A stretch of 14,083 nucleotides of DNA from Psychrobacter sp. (GCA_020024075.1 JAHHUJ010000029.1:1-14083); one strand, 5' to 3'; shown: positions 5,523 through 13,257, counted from the stretch's first letter. The notes: generated by a model not told the origin, from the letters alone. Numbers and translations: made by a program.

Positions 5523-6551
5523 ATGGTTGCCAGTATGTCAATTCGCCTAACCCTACCTCAACTCCCTGTATTTAACCAGATTGCCCAGCCGCTGATACAA
5601 CGTCTATCGCCCATCACCCCTTTTATGGCGCCCAATATTGATCAGCAGCTGATTACTAAATTCTATAACGGCCATGTTGCGGCCATTACCGGTGCCGGCT
5701 CAGGCATTGGTCGTGCGCTGGCCCTGAACTTAGCCCAAGCTGGCTGCCACCTTGCCTTGTCTGATATCAATGCCATAAATCTGGCAGAGACCGAGCAGCT
5801 ATTACAACAGTATAGCGTCACCGTCACCACCCAAGTCCTTGACGTCTCAGATAAACAGGCCGTTTTTAAATGGGCTGATGAGGTGATACAGCATCATGGG
5901 CAAGTGAACTTTATTTTTAATAACGCTGGTGTGGCACTGTCCTCAACCGTTGAGGGCGAAAGTATTGAAGAGATTGAATGGGTTATGGGCATTAACTTCT
6001 GGGGTATGGTCTATGGCACCAAGGCCTTTTTGCCACTGATTAAGCAAAGTGTGCGGCAAAGCAACAAATCTCAAAACGGTCATATTATTAACATCTCAAG
6101 CTTATTTGGACTGATTGCTCAGCCCGCACAATCCGCCTATAACGCCAGTAAATTTGCCATTCGCGGCTTTAATGAAAGCCTGCGTCAAGAGCTGGATATA
6201 GAGCGTAGCGGTGTGTCCCTTACTTCGGTGCATCCTGGCGGCATCAAGACCAACATTGCCAACAATGCCCGCGGTAACGAGAGCATTAGCACTTTAGGTA
6301 TGGCGACCGGTGCTAAAGGGCTAAGAAACTTTAACAAACTGCTTAAATTTGATCCCGATATGGCGGCGAAAATTATCTTGATGGCCGCAGCCAACAATCA
6401 AGCGCGCTGCCTAATTGGCGATGATGCCAAAATAATTGATCTAATACAGCGAGTCTTCCCCTCTAATTATGCTCAAGTGATGCATAAAGCCACAAGCTGG
6501 GCAGCCAAAGCGAAGAAGAAAGCTGCCACTAAAAAGAATACAGCTAAATAA
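5523..6551 (+). CDS. Short-chain dehydrogenase/reductase, NAD-type
   Basis: This is a classical SDR oxidoreductase; the substrate is not identifiable from sequence. It shows the cofactor glycine motif TGAGSGIG (56-63), D81 at the end of the second strand (favouring NAD(H) over NADP(H)), NNAG (133-136), the structural N158, catalytic S193, and the YNASK motif with Y206 and K210, followed by the PGG-type loop. At 342 aa it is longer than the usual 250-280. About 50 residues precede the Rossmann fold, and the C-terminus is a lysine- and alanine-rich tail (AKAKKKAATKKNTAK) that may contact membrane or nucleic acid. No good Shine-Dalgarno is visible; M5 (5535) or M35 (5625) are alternative starts. 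It has its own promoter and dyad. Broad similarity suggests a lipid or hydroxy-acid substrate, but that is a guess. Confidence 0.85.
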   Translation: MVASMSIRLTLPQLPVFNQIAQPLIQRLSPITPFMAPNIDQQLITKFYNGHVAAITGAGSGIGRALALNLAQAGCHLALSDINAINLAETEQLLQQYSVTVTTQVLDVSDKQAVFKWADEVIQHHGQVNFIFNNAGVALSSTVEGESIEEIEWVMGINFWGMVYGTKAFLPLIKQSVRQSNKSQNGHIINISSLFGLIAQPAQSAYNASKFAIRGFNESLRQELDIERSGVSLTSVHPGGIKTNIANNARGNESISTLGMATGAKGLRNFNKLLKFDPDMAAKIILMAAANNQARCLIGDDAKIIDLIQRVFPSNYAQVMHKATSWAAKAKKKAATKKNTAK

Positions 6552-6558
6552 CCTGCCC

Positions 6559-6588
6559 TTGAAGCAAAGAATACGCAAAAGCTATAGC
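6559..6588 (+). promoter_or_regulatory. Weak candidate promoter for the MFS gene
   Basis: TTGAAG (6559-6564) is 17 bp from CTATAG, or 18 bp from TATAGC (6583-6588). The consensus match is modest. It begins a few bases after the SDR stop, so the MFS gene could alternatively be read through from the SDR promoter. Confidence 0.25.
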
Positions 6589-6645
6589 TTGGTTTATTAG
6601 AGAGTTATACAATGAAAAGACTTTAAGCTCTTCTATCCTAAGCTG

Positions 6646-6671
6646 GGACATTTCGATAGCTCGAGGTGTCC
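6646..6671. promoter_or_regulatory. 26-bp dyad before the MFS start codon
   Basis: GGACA (6646-6650) pairs with TGTCC (6667-6671), and TCGA (6653-6656) with TCGA (6661-6664), around a TAGC centre. The two intervening positions can form G-U pairs in RNA, giving an 11-bp stem. It ends 25 bp before the MFS ATG and has no T-run. It could be an operator or a leader hairpin affecting translation. Confidence 0.45.
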
Positions 6672-6696
6672 TACTGCAATATAGACTGGTCATTTT

Positions 6697-7920
6697 ATGC
6701 AAAACACTTCTCCCTCATTTAAGCCCTCTCCTGTGATAAATAATGCCGCCACTGCACCCAGCTTCGTGCTTAAAGCCACGGCTATGCTGATTGGTATGTT
6801 TGCTTTCTTGCAAGTCTACTCTATTCAGTCAATCTTGCCGGTATTAATGCAGGATTTTAGTGCCAGTGAGGTGCAAGTGGGAATGGCGGTTGGGGCCACT
6901 GTTATGGCGATTGCCTTGATGTCGCCTTTTTTGGGTATGCTATCTGATGCCATTGGCCGCAAATCCCTTATTGTTGGCTCGCTGCTATTTTTGGCAGTGC
7001 CAACGGCTTTAATTGCGGGCAGTAATGACATACACACCCTGACGCTTTGGCGCTTCTTACAAGGGTTATCAGTACCGGGCATTACGGTGGTGACCATCGC
7101 CTATTTGGGAGAGGAGTTTAAAGGCGGTGCCATAGCAGAGCTGATGGCATACTACGTATCTGGTACAGTACTTGGGGGATTTCTCGGCCGCTTCACTTTA
7201 GGGCATCTGCACGAGTGGATAGGCTGGCGCTCTGGATTTTATGTTATGGCAGCCTTAACATTAGCAGGCGCTCTTTGGGTAGCTAAGACTTTACCTGCCT
7301 CACAAAACTTTGTCCCCAGCCCTAAATTTCAGACGGCATTAGGCACCCTATCGCGTCACCTCACCAATCGTTACGTGATCTCTGCAACCCTACTTGGCTT
7401 TTGTGTACTGTTCTCACTGGTCGGCTGCTTTACCTTTATTAACCTACACCTAGCCCAAGCCCCTTATCAATTAACTACCGGTCAATTGGCCAATATATTC
7501 GCCGTTTATCTTATCGGTGTCATCATCACTCCTCTATCCTCAAAACTGATACAGCGCTTTGGTTCGGCACGCACTATCATTGTCGCTATTTGTATCTCGA
7601 TGCTGGGGGTATGTATTACCTTAAGCTCGCCGCTGTGGTTAATCATCGCTGGCTTATCTATCATGTCATCAGGAGTATTTATTACCCAGTCAGCGACCAT
7701 AGGCTATATCGCTACCAATGTCAGTGAAGGCCGCTCGTTGGCATCCGGACTATATTATATGGGTTATTATGCAGGGGGCACTGTAGGAGCTTGGGCTTGT
7801 GGGCTGGCTTATGCTTATGGCGAGTGGTCAACCACAGTTATATTATTAATAGCGGTTCAAATACTGGCCTTATGTATTGCTGCTTTTGGTATGATAAAAA
7901 CACCATTGCAAAGAGCCTAA
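6697..7920 (+). CDS. MFS transporter, YnfM-like 12-TM family
   Basis: This is an inner-membrane major facilitator superfamily secondary transporter, probably a proton-coupled efflux carrier. The 407-aa protein has a hydrophilic N-terminus of about 22 residues and then a run of hydrophobic helices consistent with 12 TM segments. Motif A (GMLSDAIGRK, 80-89) lies between TM2 and TM3. The pattern around it (QSILPVL, WRFLQGL, YLGEEF, GWRSGFYVMAAL) recalls E. coli YnfM-like drug/sugar exporters; that comparison is from memory. The substrate cannot be read from sequence. The Shine-Dalgarno before the ATG is poor, which fits low or controlled expression. It follows the SDR gene by 145 bp. Whether the two form an operon is uncertain, because a dyad and a weak promoter lie between them. 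Confidence 0.88.
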   Translation: MQNTSPSFKPSPVINNAATAPSFVLKATAMLIGMFAFLQVYSIQSILPVLMQDFSASEVQVGMAVGATVMAIALMSPFLGMLSDAIGRKSLIVGSLLFLAVPTALIAGSNDIHTLTLWRFLQGLSVPGITVVTIAYLGEEFKGGAIAELMAYYVSGTVLGGFLGRFTLGHLHEWIGWRSGFYVMAALTLAGALWVAKTLPASQNFVPSPKFQTALGTLSRHLTNRYVISATLLGFCVLFSLVGCFTFINLHLAQAPYQLTTGQLANIFAVYLIGVIITPLSSKLIQRFGSARTIIVAICISMLGVCITLSSPLWLIIAGLSIMSSGVFITQSATIGYIATNVSEGRSLASGLYYMGYYAGGTVGAWACGLAYAYGEWSTTVILLIAVQILALCIAAFGMIKTPLQRA

Positions 7921-7941
7921 ACTTCTCTGCGATGGTAGCGT

Positions 7942-7971
7942 TAATTATTTCATAATAGGGGTTAATAATTA
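7942..7971. other. AT-rich inverted repeat after the MFS gene
   Basis: TAATTATT (7942-7949) and AATAATTA (7964-7971) are exact inverted copies with a 14-bp spacer. It lies 21 bp after the MFS stop and immediately before the predicted prpE -35 box. It has no T-run, so it is a weak terminator at best; it may be a regulatory site. Confidence 0.35.
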
Positions 7972-7973
7972 GG

Positions 7974-8003
7974 TTGACCAATAGTGGCTAACTTTGTTAG
8001 ATT
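7974..8003 (+). promoter_or_regulatory. Candidate sigma70 promoter for prpE
   Basis: TTGACC (7974-7979) matches the -35 at 5 of 6 positions and is 18 bp from TAGATT (7998-8003), a 4 of 6 match to the -10. The same TTGACC-N18 layout appears before mmsA. It would give a prpE leader of about 180 nt. Confidence 0.4.
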
Positions 8004-8016
8004 AAAACTTACATAA

Positions 8017-8072
8017 AACGATATGCTTTGTATCGTTAATACTAACCCACCGATTGTACTAAGTTTACAATC
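8017..8072. promoter_or_regulatory. Two 21-bp inverted repeats in the prpE leader
   Basis: AACGATA (8017-8023) pairs with TATCGTT (8031-8037), and GATTGTA (8052-8058) pairs with TACAATC (8066-8072). Both are perfect 7-bp arms around 7-bp centres, with dyad centres 35 bp apart. They lie downstream of the predicted promoter. They could be operators or leader hairpins; the second is followed by a broken T-rich run, so weak attenuation is possible. Confidence 0.45.
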
Positions 8073-8137
8073 AGTGTTTTATTTTATTAATTCCTTTATA
8101 TCACTCTAGCAAGGACTGCTAGTTTAATGAGCGATTG

Positions 8138-8182
8138 GGCTAAGCCTTTATTAGCCTAACTCTCCCTTTTTTTGGCTAAGGA
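8138..8182 (+). promoter_or_regulatory. Competing hairpins at the prpE ribosome-binding site
   Basis: TTAGCC (8151-8156) can pair with GGCTAA upstream (8138-8143, 7-nt loop) or with an identical GGCTAA downstream (8174-8179). The downstream copy overlaps the Shine-Dalgarno AAGGA (8178-8182), so the two pairings are mutually exclusive and the second would partly mask the ribosome-binding site. The architecture is switch-like; no known riboswitch class is recognised. Confidence 0.4.
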
Positions 8183-8189
8183 CAGCATC

Positions 8190-10202
8190 ATGAATCAATC
8201 CAATAGTAATTATATCGCTACCTCCACCGAGTCATTTTCCGACCTATATAACTCGTCCATTAACAACCCCAAGGATTTTTGGGCAAAACAAGCCGAACGT
8301 ATCTATTGGCACAAACAGCCCGAGCAAATATTAGATGACAGCAATCTGCCTTTTGCCAAGTGGTTTGTGGGCGGTGAGACCAACCTATGCTATAACTGTG
8401 TTGATCGCCATCTACAAGATCGTGCAGAACAAGATGCTTTCGTCTGGGTGTCATCTGAGATTAACCAAGAGCTTCTTGATAATCACCCTGGTGTGGCAGA
8501 AGCCTTTAAAGCTCTCGACAACCATGTTGAGTTTTATACCGATTATGCCAAGCGCCGTCTAACTTACAACCGCCTATATAAAGAAGTGAATTATTTCGCT
8601 GATGTCCTGCAGCGCTTAGGTGTTGGCAAGGGTGACCGCGTTGTTATCTATATGCCGATGATTTTAGAAGCCGCTTACGCCATGCTGGCCTGTGTCCGCA
8701 TTGGTGCTATTCATTCTGTGGTGTTTGGCGGCTTTGCAGCCCATAACTTGGCGGTGCGCATAAATGACTCTGAAGCCAAAGTGATCATTACTGTTGATGC
8801 CGGCTTGCGTGGTGGCAAGATTATTAATTATAAAAATCTAGTCAATCAAGGGGTCGAGCAAGCCCAGCATAAGCCTGAAAAGGTATTGGTCGTTGATCGT
8901 GGTATTTTGCCTTTTGAGCCTCAGCCCATTGATGTCGACTATGCCACTGAGCGCCGCATTAGCTGTGATGCCAGAGCGGTAGTGGAACCTGAGTGGCTTG
9001 AGTCCAATGAACCGTCGTATTTGCTGTATACCTCAGGCACTACTGGTACACCAAAAGGCGTACAACGTGATACGGGCGGTTATGCTGTGGCACTGACCAC
9101 TACCATGGACTATATCTATGATGGCAATCCGGGGGAGACTTTTTGGGCCATCTCGGATATTGGCTGGGCCGTTGGTCACTCTTACACCATCTATGCGCCA
9201 CTGCTTGCCGGCCTGACCAGCATCATGTACGAAGGCCTGCCCCACAATCCTAACCCCGGTATTTGGTGGCGTATTGTTGAGGCCAACAAGGTTAATATAC
9301 TGTTCACCGCTCCAACTGGGGTACGTATGCTCAAGAAGCAGGATGAAACTTGGCTAACCCGTTATGACACCAGCAGCGTCAAATCCTTCTTCTTGGCTGG
9401 TGAGCCTCTTGATGAGCCTACAGGTGAATGGTTATCGGGACATTTGGGCGTACCCATTATCGACCACTACTGGCAAACTGAGACTGGCTGGCCCATCTTA
9501 AGTCATGTGCCTAAGTTTAATCATAAGCCTCACAAACCAGGTACTCCCGGCTATCCAATGTATGGCTATAACGCCCAAGTATTGCATGAAGAAACAGGGG
9601 AGCCCTGCCAGCCCGGTGAAAAAGGTCTGCTTGCCATTGCAGCACCCCTACCCCCTGGCTGCTTGAGCACAGTATGGCGCAATGATGAGCGCTTTATTAA
9701 CAGTTATTACAGCTTATTTAACGGTCAGCAGTACTCAAGTTCCGACTATGCGATGGTCGATGAGGAGGGTTACTATCATATATTGGGTCGTACCGATGAT
9801 GTGATTAACGTAGCTGGCCACCGTCTGGGCACCCAAGAGATTGAAGCTGCCATTAGTGAGCACCCTGAAGTGGCTGAGGTTGGCGTGGTCGGTATCAAGG
9901 ATGAGCTAAAAGGCGAGCTGCCCATCGCTTTTTGTATCTTGCGTGACCCCTCTATTATTGATGATACCGAAGGCCGCTTCCGTGTGGAGCAGCAAATCAT
10001 GGGCGTGGTTGCCAGATCTTTGGGCGCACTGGCCAGACCTGCGGCTATCTATTTCCCTAAAGCACTGCCCAAAACTCGCTCAGGCAAGATTCTGCGCCGC
10101 GCTATTCGGGCTTTAGCAGAAGGCAATGACACCGGAGATATGTCGACGCTTGAAGACCCCTCTGCTATCGATGCGGTTAAAGTGGCTTTAGACAGTTATT
10201 AA
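8190..10202 (+). CDS. prpE: Propionyl-CoA synthetase (propionate-CoA ligase)
   Basis: PrpE converts propionate, ATP and CoA to propionyl-CoA, AMP and pyrophosphate. It belongs to the ANL adenylate-forming family. The 670-aa product carries the ATP-binding loop YTSGTTGTPKG (280-290) followed by the PrpE-typical VQRDTGGYAVAL, then SDIGWAVGHSY, LAGEPLDEPT, DHYWQTETGWPI, PPGCLSTVW and GRTDDVINVAGHRLGT. The C-terminal KTRSGK ends in the catalytic, potentially acetylation-controlled K633. Compared with E. coli PrpE (628 aa) it has a short N-terminal extension and an insert of about 25 residues near 88-115. I place the start at ATG 8190, with AAGGA at 8178-8182. A longer frame from TTG 8172 would put the start codon before that site and is unlikely. 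No prpBCD genes adjoin it. Acetyl-CoA synthetase is the alternative, but the motifs favour PrpE. Confidence 0.93.
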   Translation: MNQSNSNYIATSTESFSDLYNSSINNPKDFWAKQAERIYWHKQPEQILDDSNLPFAKWFVGGETNLCYNCVDRHLQDRAEQDAFVWVSSEINQELLDNHPGVAEAFKALDNHVEFYTDYAKRRLTYNRLYKEVNYFADVLQRLGVGKGDRVVIYMPMILEAAYAMLACVRIGAIHSVVFGGFAAHNLAVRINDSEAKVIITVDAGLRGGKIINYKNLVNQGVEQAQHKPEKVLVVDRGILPFEPQPIDVDYATERRISCDARAVVEPEWLESNEPSYLLYTSGTTGTPKGVQRDTGGYAVALTTTMDYIYDGNPGETFWAISDIGWAVGHSYTIYAPLLAGLTSIMYEGLPHNPNPGIWWRIVEANKVNILFTAPTGVRMLKKQDETWLTRYDTSSVKSFFLAGEPLDEPTGEWLSGHLGVPIIDHYWQTETGWPILSHVPKFNHKPHKPGTPGYPMYGYNAQVLHEETGEPCQPGEKGLLAIAAPLPPGCLSTVWRNDERFINSYYSLFNGQQYSSSDYAMVDEEGYYHILGRTDDVINVAGHRLGTQEIEAAISEHPEVAEVGVVGIKDELKGELPIAFCILRDPSIIDDTEGRFRVEQQIMGVVARSLGALARPAAIYFPKALPKTRSGKILRRAIRALAEGNDTGDMSTLEDPSAIDAVKVALDSY

Positions 10203-10227
10203 GGTGACAAGCGTAGCACCGCTAGTA

Positions 10228-10298
10228 ATAGCAATGCTCTTGGTAAATACGCAATATTTAACAACTTTTTCTTGACCGATTGCCAATTGCATTGCTAT
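10228..10298. promoter_or_regulatory. 10-bp-arm inverted repeat spanning the mmsA promoter
   Basis: ATAGCAATGC (10228-10237) and GCATTGCTAT (10289-10298) are exact inverted copies 51 bp apart. The right arm overlaps the predicted -10 box. A further half-site TAGCAAT lies at 10349-10355. Sites flanking a promoter in this way suggest binding by a regulator, possibly with looping. The protein is unknown. Confidence 0.5.
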
Positions 10299-10301
10299 AG
10301 T
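10272..10301 (+). promoter_or_regulatory. Sigma70 promoter for mmsA
   Basis: TTGACC (10272-10277) and TATAGT (10296-10301) each match consensus at 5 of 6 positions and are 18 bp apart. It lies about 110 bp before the mmsA ATG, inside the prpE-mmsA gap, and is likely to drive mmsA and the genes after it. Confidence 0.6.
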
Positions 10302-10396
10302 AATTAATAATTATAATGATACGTTATTTATCATTATTAAAAGGACTTTAGCAATAGGCAAAATAAAAACTGATTTTTATGCCTCACTAGATTAAC

Positions 10397-10412
10397 AAGA
10401 TAAGGACATCTT
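10397..10412 (+). promoter_or_regulatory. mmsA ribosome-binding site in a hairpin loop
   Basis: The Shine-Dalgarno AAGGA (10402-10406) lies in the 6-nt loop of a 5-bp dyad, AAGAT (10397-10401) with ATCTT (10408-10412), which ends directly at the ATG. The loop leaves the site exposed. The stem is short and its effect may be small. Confidence 0.4.
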
Positions 10413-11900
10413 ATGCACCACGTAAAGCAGCTCATTAATGGCGAATTCGTTGACTCAAAAACCGACCAATGGATTGACTTAACTGATCCTGCCACTCAAC
10501 AAGTTATCGCCAAAGTCCCTCAAACCACAGATGATGAAATCAACGAAGCTGTGGCGGCCGCCAAAGAAGCCTTTAAGACTTGGCGAAAGACTCCTATCAC
10601 TACCCGCGCCCGTATATTTTTAACCTATCAAGCCCTTATCCGTGAGCACATGGATGAGCTTGCTGAGCTATTGACCTCAGAACAAGGTAAGACCATTGCC
10701 GATGCCCGTGGTGATGTGTTCCGTGGGCTAGAGGTGGTAGAACACGCTGCTGGTATCGCCAATCTACAAATGGGCGACTTCGTTGAGAACGTAGCGACAG
10801 GCGTGGATACCTACAGTATCTGGCAGCCACTAGGTGTCTGTGCCGGCATTACTCCGTTCAACTTCCCTGCCATGATTCCGCTGTGGATGTACCCCATGGC
10901 CATTGCCACCGGCAACACCTTTATCCTAAAGCCATCAGAGCAAAACCCAATGGTAACCCTACGTTTGGTAGAGCTGGCCCTAGAGGCCGGTGTGCCAAAA
11001 GGCGTATTAAACGTAGTGCATGGCGGTAAAGCTACGGTAGATGCCATCTGTGATCATCCAGATATTAAAGCGGTGTCTTTTGTAGGCTCAACCAATGTCG
11101 GCCATCATGTCTATGACCGTGCGAGCAAAGCTGGCAAACGTGTACAGTGTATGATGGGCGCTAAGAACCATGCGGTAATCCTACCCGATGCCAATAAAGA
11201 ACAGTGCTTAAACCAACTGGCCGGTGCGGCATTTGGCGCAGCAGGTCAGCGCTGTATGGCATTATCGGTAGTAGTACTGGTTGGCGAAGCAGGCAATTGG
11301 GTAGATGAAATCAAAGCCAAAGCAGAAAGCCTAGTGGTCGCAGCAGGTAAAGATGATAAGGACTTAGGCCCTCTAATCAGCCCGCAAGCCAAAGAGCGAG
11401 TTGAACGTCTGATTCAATCTGGCGTCGATGAAGGGGCTACTTTACTGTTAGATGGCCGTGGTATCAGTGTTGAAGGTTATGAGAATGGTAACTTCGTGGG
11501 TCCAACAATTTTTGATAATGTGACCACGGATATGCAGATTTATAGCCAAGAAATATTTGGTCCTGTGCTGTGCATCATGCGTGCAAAGTCACTCGATGAG
11601 GCCATTGAAATCATCAATGCCAATCCAAATGGCAATGGTACGGCAATCTTTACTCAGTCGGGTGCCGCGGCTCATAAATTCCAGCAAGATATTGATGTGG
11701 GTCAAGTGGGTATTAACTTACCGATTCCTGTGCCTCTACCTATGTTCTCATTCTCAGGCTCACGTGCCAGCAAATTAGGTGACTTAGGTCCTTACGGCAA
11801 GCAGGCAGTACAGTTCTATACTCAGACCAAGACTGTGACCGCGCGTTGGTTCGATGATGAAGCCAGTAAAGGCAAGGTTAATACCACGATTTCAATGTAA
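10413..11900 (+). CDS. mmsA: CoA-acylating methylmalonate-semialdehyde dehydrogenase
   Basis: MmsA oxidises methylmalonate semialdehyde to propionyl-CoA with NAD and CoA, releasing CO2; it can also take malonate semialdehyde to acetyl-CoA. This is the last valine-specific step and also serves thymine or inositol breakdown in some bacteria. The 495-aa ALDH-fold protein shows ITPFNFPAMIPLWMYP with the conserved N150, KPSEQNP, the MMSDH-type MGAKNHAVILPDA (248-260), catalytic C281 in GQRCMAL, and QEIFGPVL (379-386). The general-base glutamate found in hydrolytic ALDHs just before the GGK motif is missing (M247 here), as expected for a CoA-dependent enzyme. AAGGA precedes the ATG by six bases. 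Its neighbours are the acyl-CoA dehydrogenase and hydratase of the same pathway. Confidence 0.93.
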   Translation: MHHVKQLINGEFVDSKTDQWIDLTDPATQQVIAKVPQTTDDEINEAVAAAKEAFKTWRKTPITTRARIFLTYQALIREHMDELAELLTSEQGKTIADARGDVFRGLEVVEHAAGIANLQMGDFVENVATGVDTYSIWQPLGVCAGITPFNFPAMIPLWMYPMAIATGNTFILKPSEQNPMVTLRLVELALEAGVPKGVLNVVHGGKATVDAICDHPDIKAVSFVGSTNVGHHVYDRASKAGKRVQCMMGAKNHAVILPDANKEQCLNQLAGAAFGAAGQRCMALSVVVLVGEAGNWVDEIKAKAESLVVAAGKDDKDLGPLISPQAKERVERLIQSGVDEGATLLLDGRGISVEGYENGNFVGPTIFDNVTTDMQIYSQEIFGPVLCIMRAKSLDEAIEIINANPNGNGTAIFTQSGAAAHKFQQDIDVGQVGINLPIPVPLPMFSFSGSRASKLGDLGPYGKQAVQFYTQTKTVTARWFDDEASKGKVNTTISM

Positions 11901-11939
11901 ATCTCGATGGCAAAAACACCCAACTAAAGCTCACTTTTT

Positions 11940-12044
11940 GATACTTTAATAGGACTGATACTTTAATCCTAACTGCTAGTACTTTAACCCTAACTGCTGG
12001 TACTTTTATCTGGTATTTTTATATTCTGGTACTTTTATATATAG
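11940..12044. repeat. Six degenerate tandem repeats before the acyl-CoA dehydrogenase gene
   Basis: An 11-bp core of type GGTACTTTWAT recurs at 11940, 11957, 11979, 11999, 12012 and 12028, with steps of 17, 22, 20, 13 and 16 bp. Linker sequences such as CCTAACTGCT are partly shared between units. The array fills most of the 160-bp gap and ends just before the ribosome-binding site. Its function is unknown: possibly regulatory binding sites, or decayed slippage repeats. Confidence 0.6.
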
Positions 12045-12060
12045 TTAAATAGGATGCATC

Positions 12061-13239
12061 ATGGACTTTGCATTAACCGAAGAACAATTGGCCTATCAAC
12101 AAACCGCGCGCCAATTTGCCCAAAAGGAATTGAAACCTAACGCTGCTCAGTGGGATAGAGACAGCCACTTCCCTATCGACGTAATTAAAAAAACCGGCGA
12201 ACTGGGTTTTTTAGGGCTATACACCAACCCAGATTATGATGGCCTTGGCTTACCTCGCTTGGACTCTGCTATTGTATTTGAAGAGTTGGCTTGGGGCGAT
12301 ACCGCCGTCGCTGCCTATATCAGTATTCACAACATGGTCACTTGGATGATTGGCGAATATGCCAAAGACGACGTCCGAGCCGAGATAGTGCCCAAATTAG
12401 TCAGTGGCGAGCTGCTTGCCAGTTACTGTCTTACCGAACCAAATGCTGGCTCTGATGCCGGCTCACTAACCACCAAAGCGATAAAGCAAGAAGGCGATGA
12501 CAGTACTACTAGCTACTATCTTCTAAATGGAGAAAAAACCTTTATCTCAGGGGCTGGCTCGACCGATATCTTGGTGGTTATGGCCCGCACCGGTGATGCC
12601 GGCCCTAAAGGTGTCTCTGCTTTCGTGGTCGATGCCCATAGTGAAGGCATCAGCTACGGCAAAAACGAGCACAAAATGGGCTGGAAAGCTCAGCCTACCC
12701 GTACCATCCATTTTAAAGACGTCAAAGTCCCTGCCAAAAACCTATTGGGTAACGAGGGTGAAGGTTTTAAATTTGCCATGAAAGGCCTTGATGGTGGCCG
12801 TATCAATATCGGTATCTGTGCGGTCGGTACCGCTCAAGCTGCGTTAGAGACAGCTCTGAACTATGTGCAAGAGCGCAAGCAGTTCGGTAGTGCCATCGCT
12901 GAATTACAATCTGTGCAATTCAAACTGGCCGATATGCTAACTCAAACCATTGCTGCCCGTCAGATGCTGTACTTAGCGGCTAACAAAGTTGATAAAAAAC
13001 ACAGCGACGCTACCACCTATTGCGCCATGGCCAAGCGCTTAGCCACTGATTTGAGCTTCGCCGTTGCCAATGAAGCGCTGCAATTGCATGGGGGTTATGG
13101 TTATCTCAATGAGTATCCACTTGAGCGTCATGTACGAGATCTGCGGGTGCATCAAATTTTAGAGGGCACTAACGAGATTATGCGGGTCATTGTGTCACGT
13201 AGCATGATGCGTGACGGAGCGTTAGACAGCTTACGTTAA
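12061..13239 (+). CDS. Acyl-CoA dehydrogenase, probable isobutyryl-CoA dehydrogenase
   Basis: This FAD flavoprotein oxidises acyl-CoA to 2-enoyl-CoA and passes electrons to ETF. The 392-aa protein has the standard three-domain layout: the N-terminal helical part starting MDFALTEEQ, the flavin/substrate motif YCLTEPNAGSDAGS (T125-S131 in the middle), the second signature in the C-terminal domain (LHGGYGYLNEYPLERHVRD), and the catalytic base E368 in QILEGTNEIMR. The C-terminal signature resembles isobutyryl-CoA dehydrogenase (ACAD8), and the position between mmsA and an enoyl-CoA hydratase supports isobutyryl-CoA to methacrylyl-CoA in valine catabolism. AGGA (12051-12054) precedes the ATG by six bases. 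No strong promoter is seen in the repeat-filled gap, so co-transcription with mmsA is likely. A short/branched-chain dehydrogenase is the main alternative. Confidence 0.87.
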   Translation: MDFALTEEQLAYQQTARQFAQKELKPNAAQWDRDSHFPIDVIKKTGELGFLGLYTNPDYDGLGLPRLDSAIVFEELAWGDTAVAAYISIHNMVTWMIGEYAKDDVRAEIVPKLVSGELLASYCLTEPNAGSDAGSLTTKAIKQEGDDSTTSYYLLNGEKTFISGAGSTDILVVMARTGDAGPKGVSAFVVDAHSEGISYGKNEHKMGWKAQPTRTIHFKDVKVPAKNLLGNEGEGFKFAMKGLDGGRINIGICAVGTAQAALETALNYVQERKQFGSAIAELQSVQFKLADMLTQTIAARQMLYLAANKVDKKHSDATTYCAMAKRLATDLSFAVANEALQLHGGYGYLNEYPLERHVRDLRVHQILEGTNEIMRVIVSRSMMRDGALDSLR

Positions 13240-13257
13240 ACTTAGCAATACCTTTTA

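Noticed and set aside
8172..8189. TTG start giving a six-residue longer PrpE
   Set aside because: The Shine-Dalgarno AAGGA at 8178-8182 would lie inside the coding sequence; it is correctly spaced for ATG 8190.
10313..10337. Fur-box-like dyad ATAATGAT / ATCATTAT before mmsA
   Set aside because: The arms are separated by nine bases, whereas the Fur consensus has a one-base centre; in such AT-rich DNA this is weak evidence.
11940..12044. Possible CRISPR-like array
   Set aside because: Units are only 11-21 bp, degenerate and irregularly spaced, with no distinct spacers and no cas genes.
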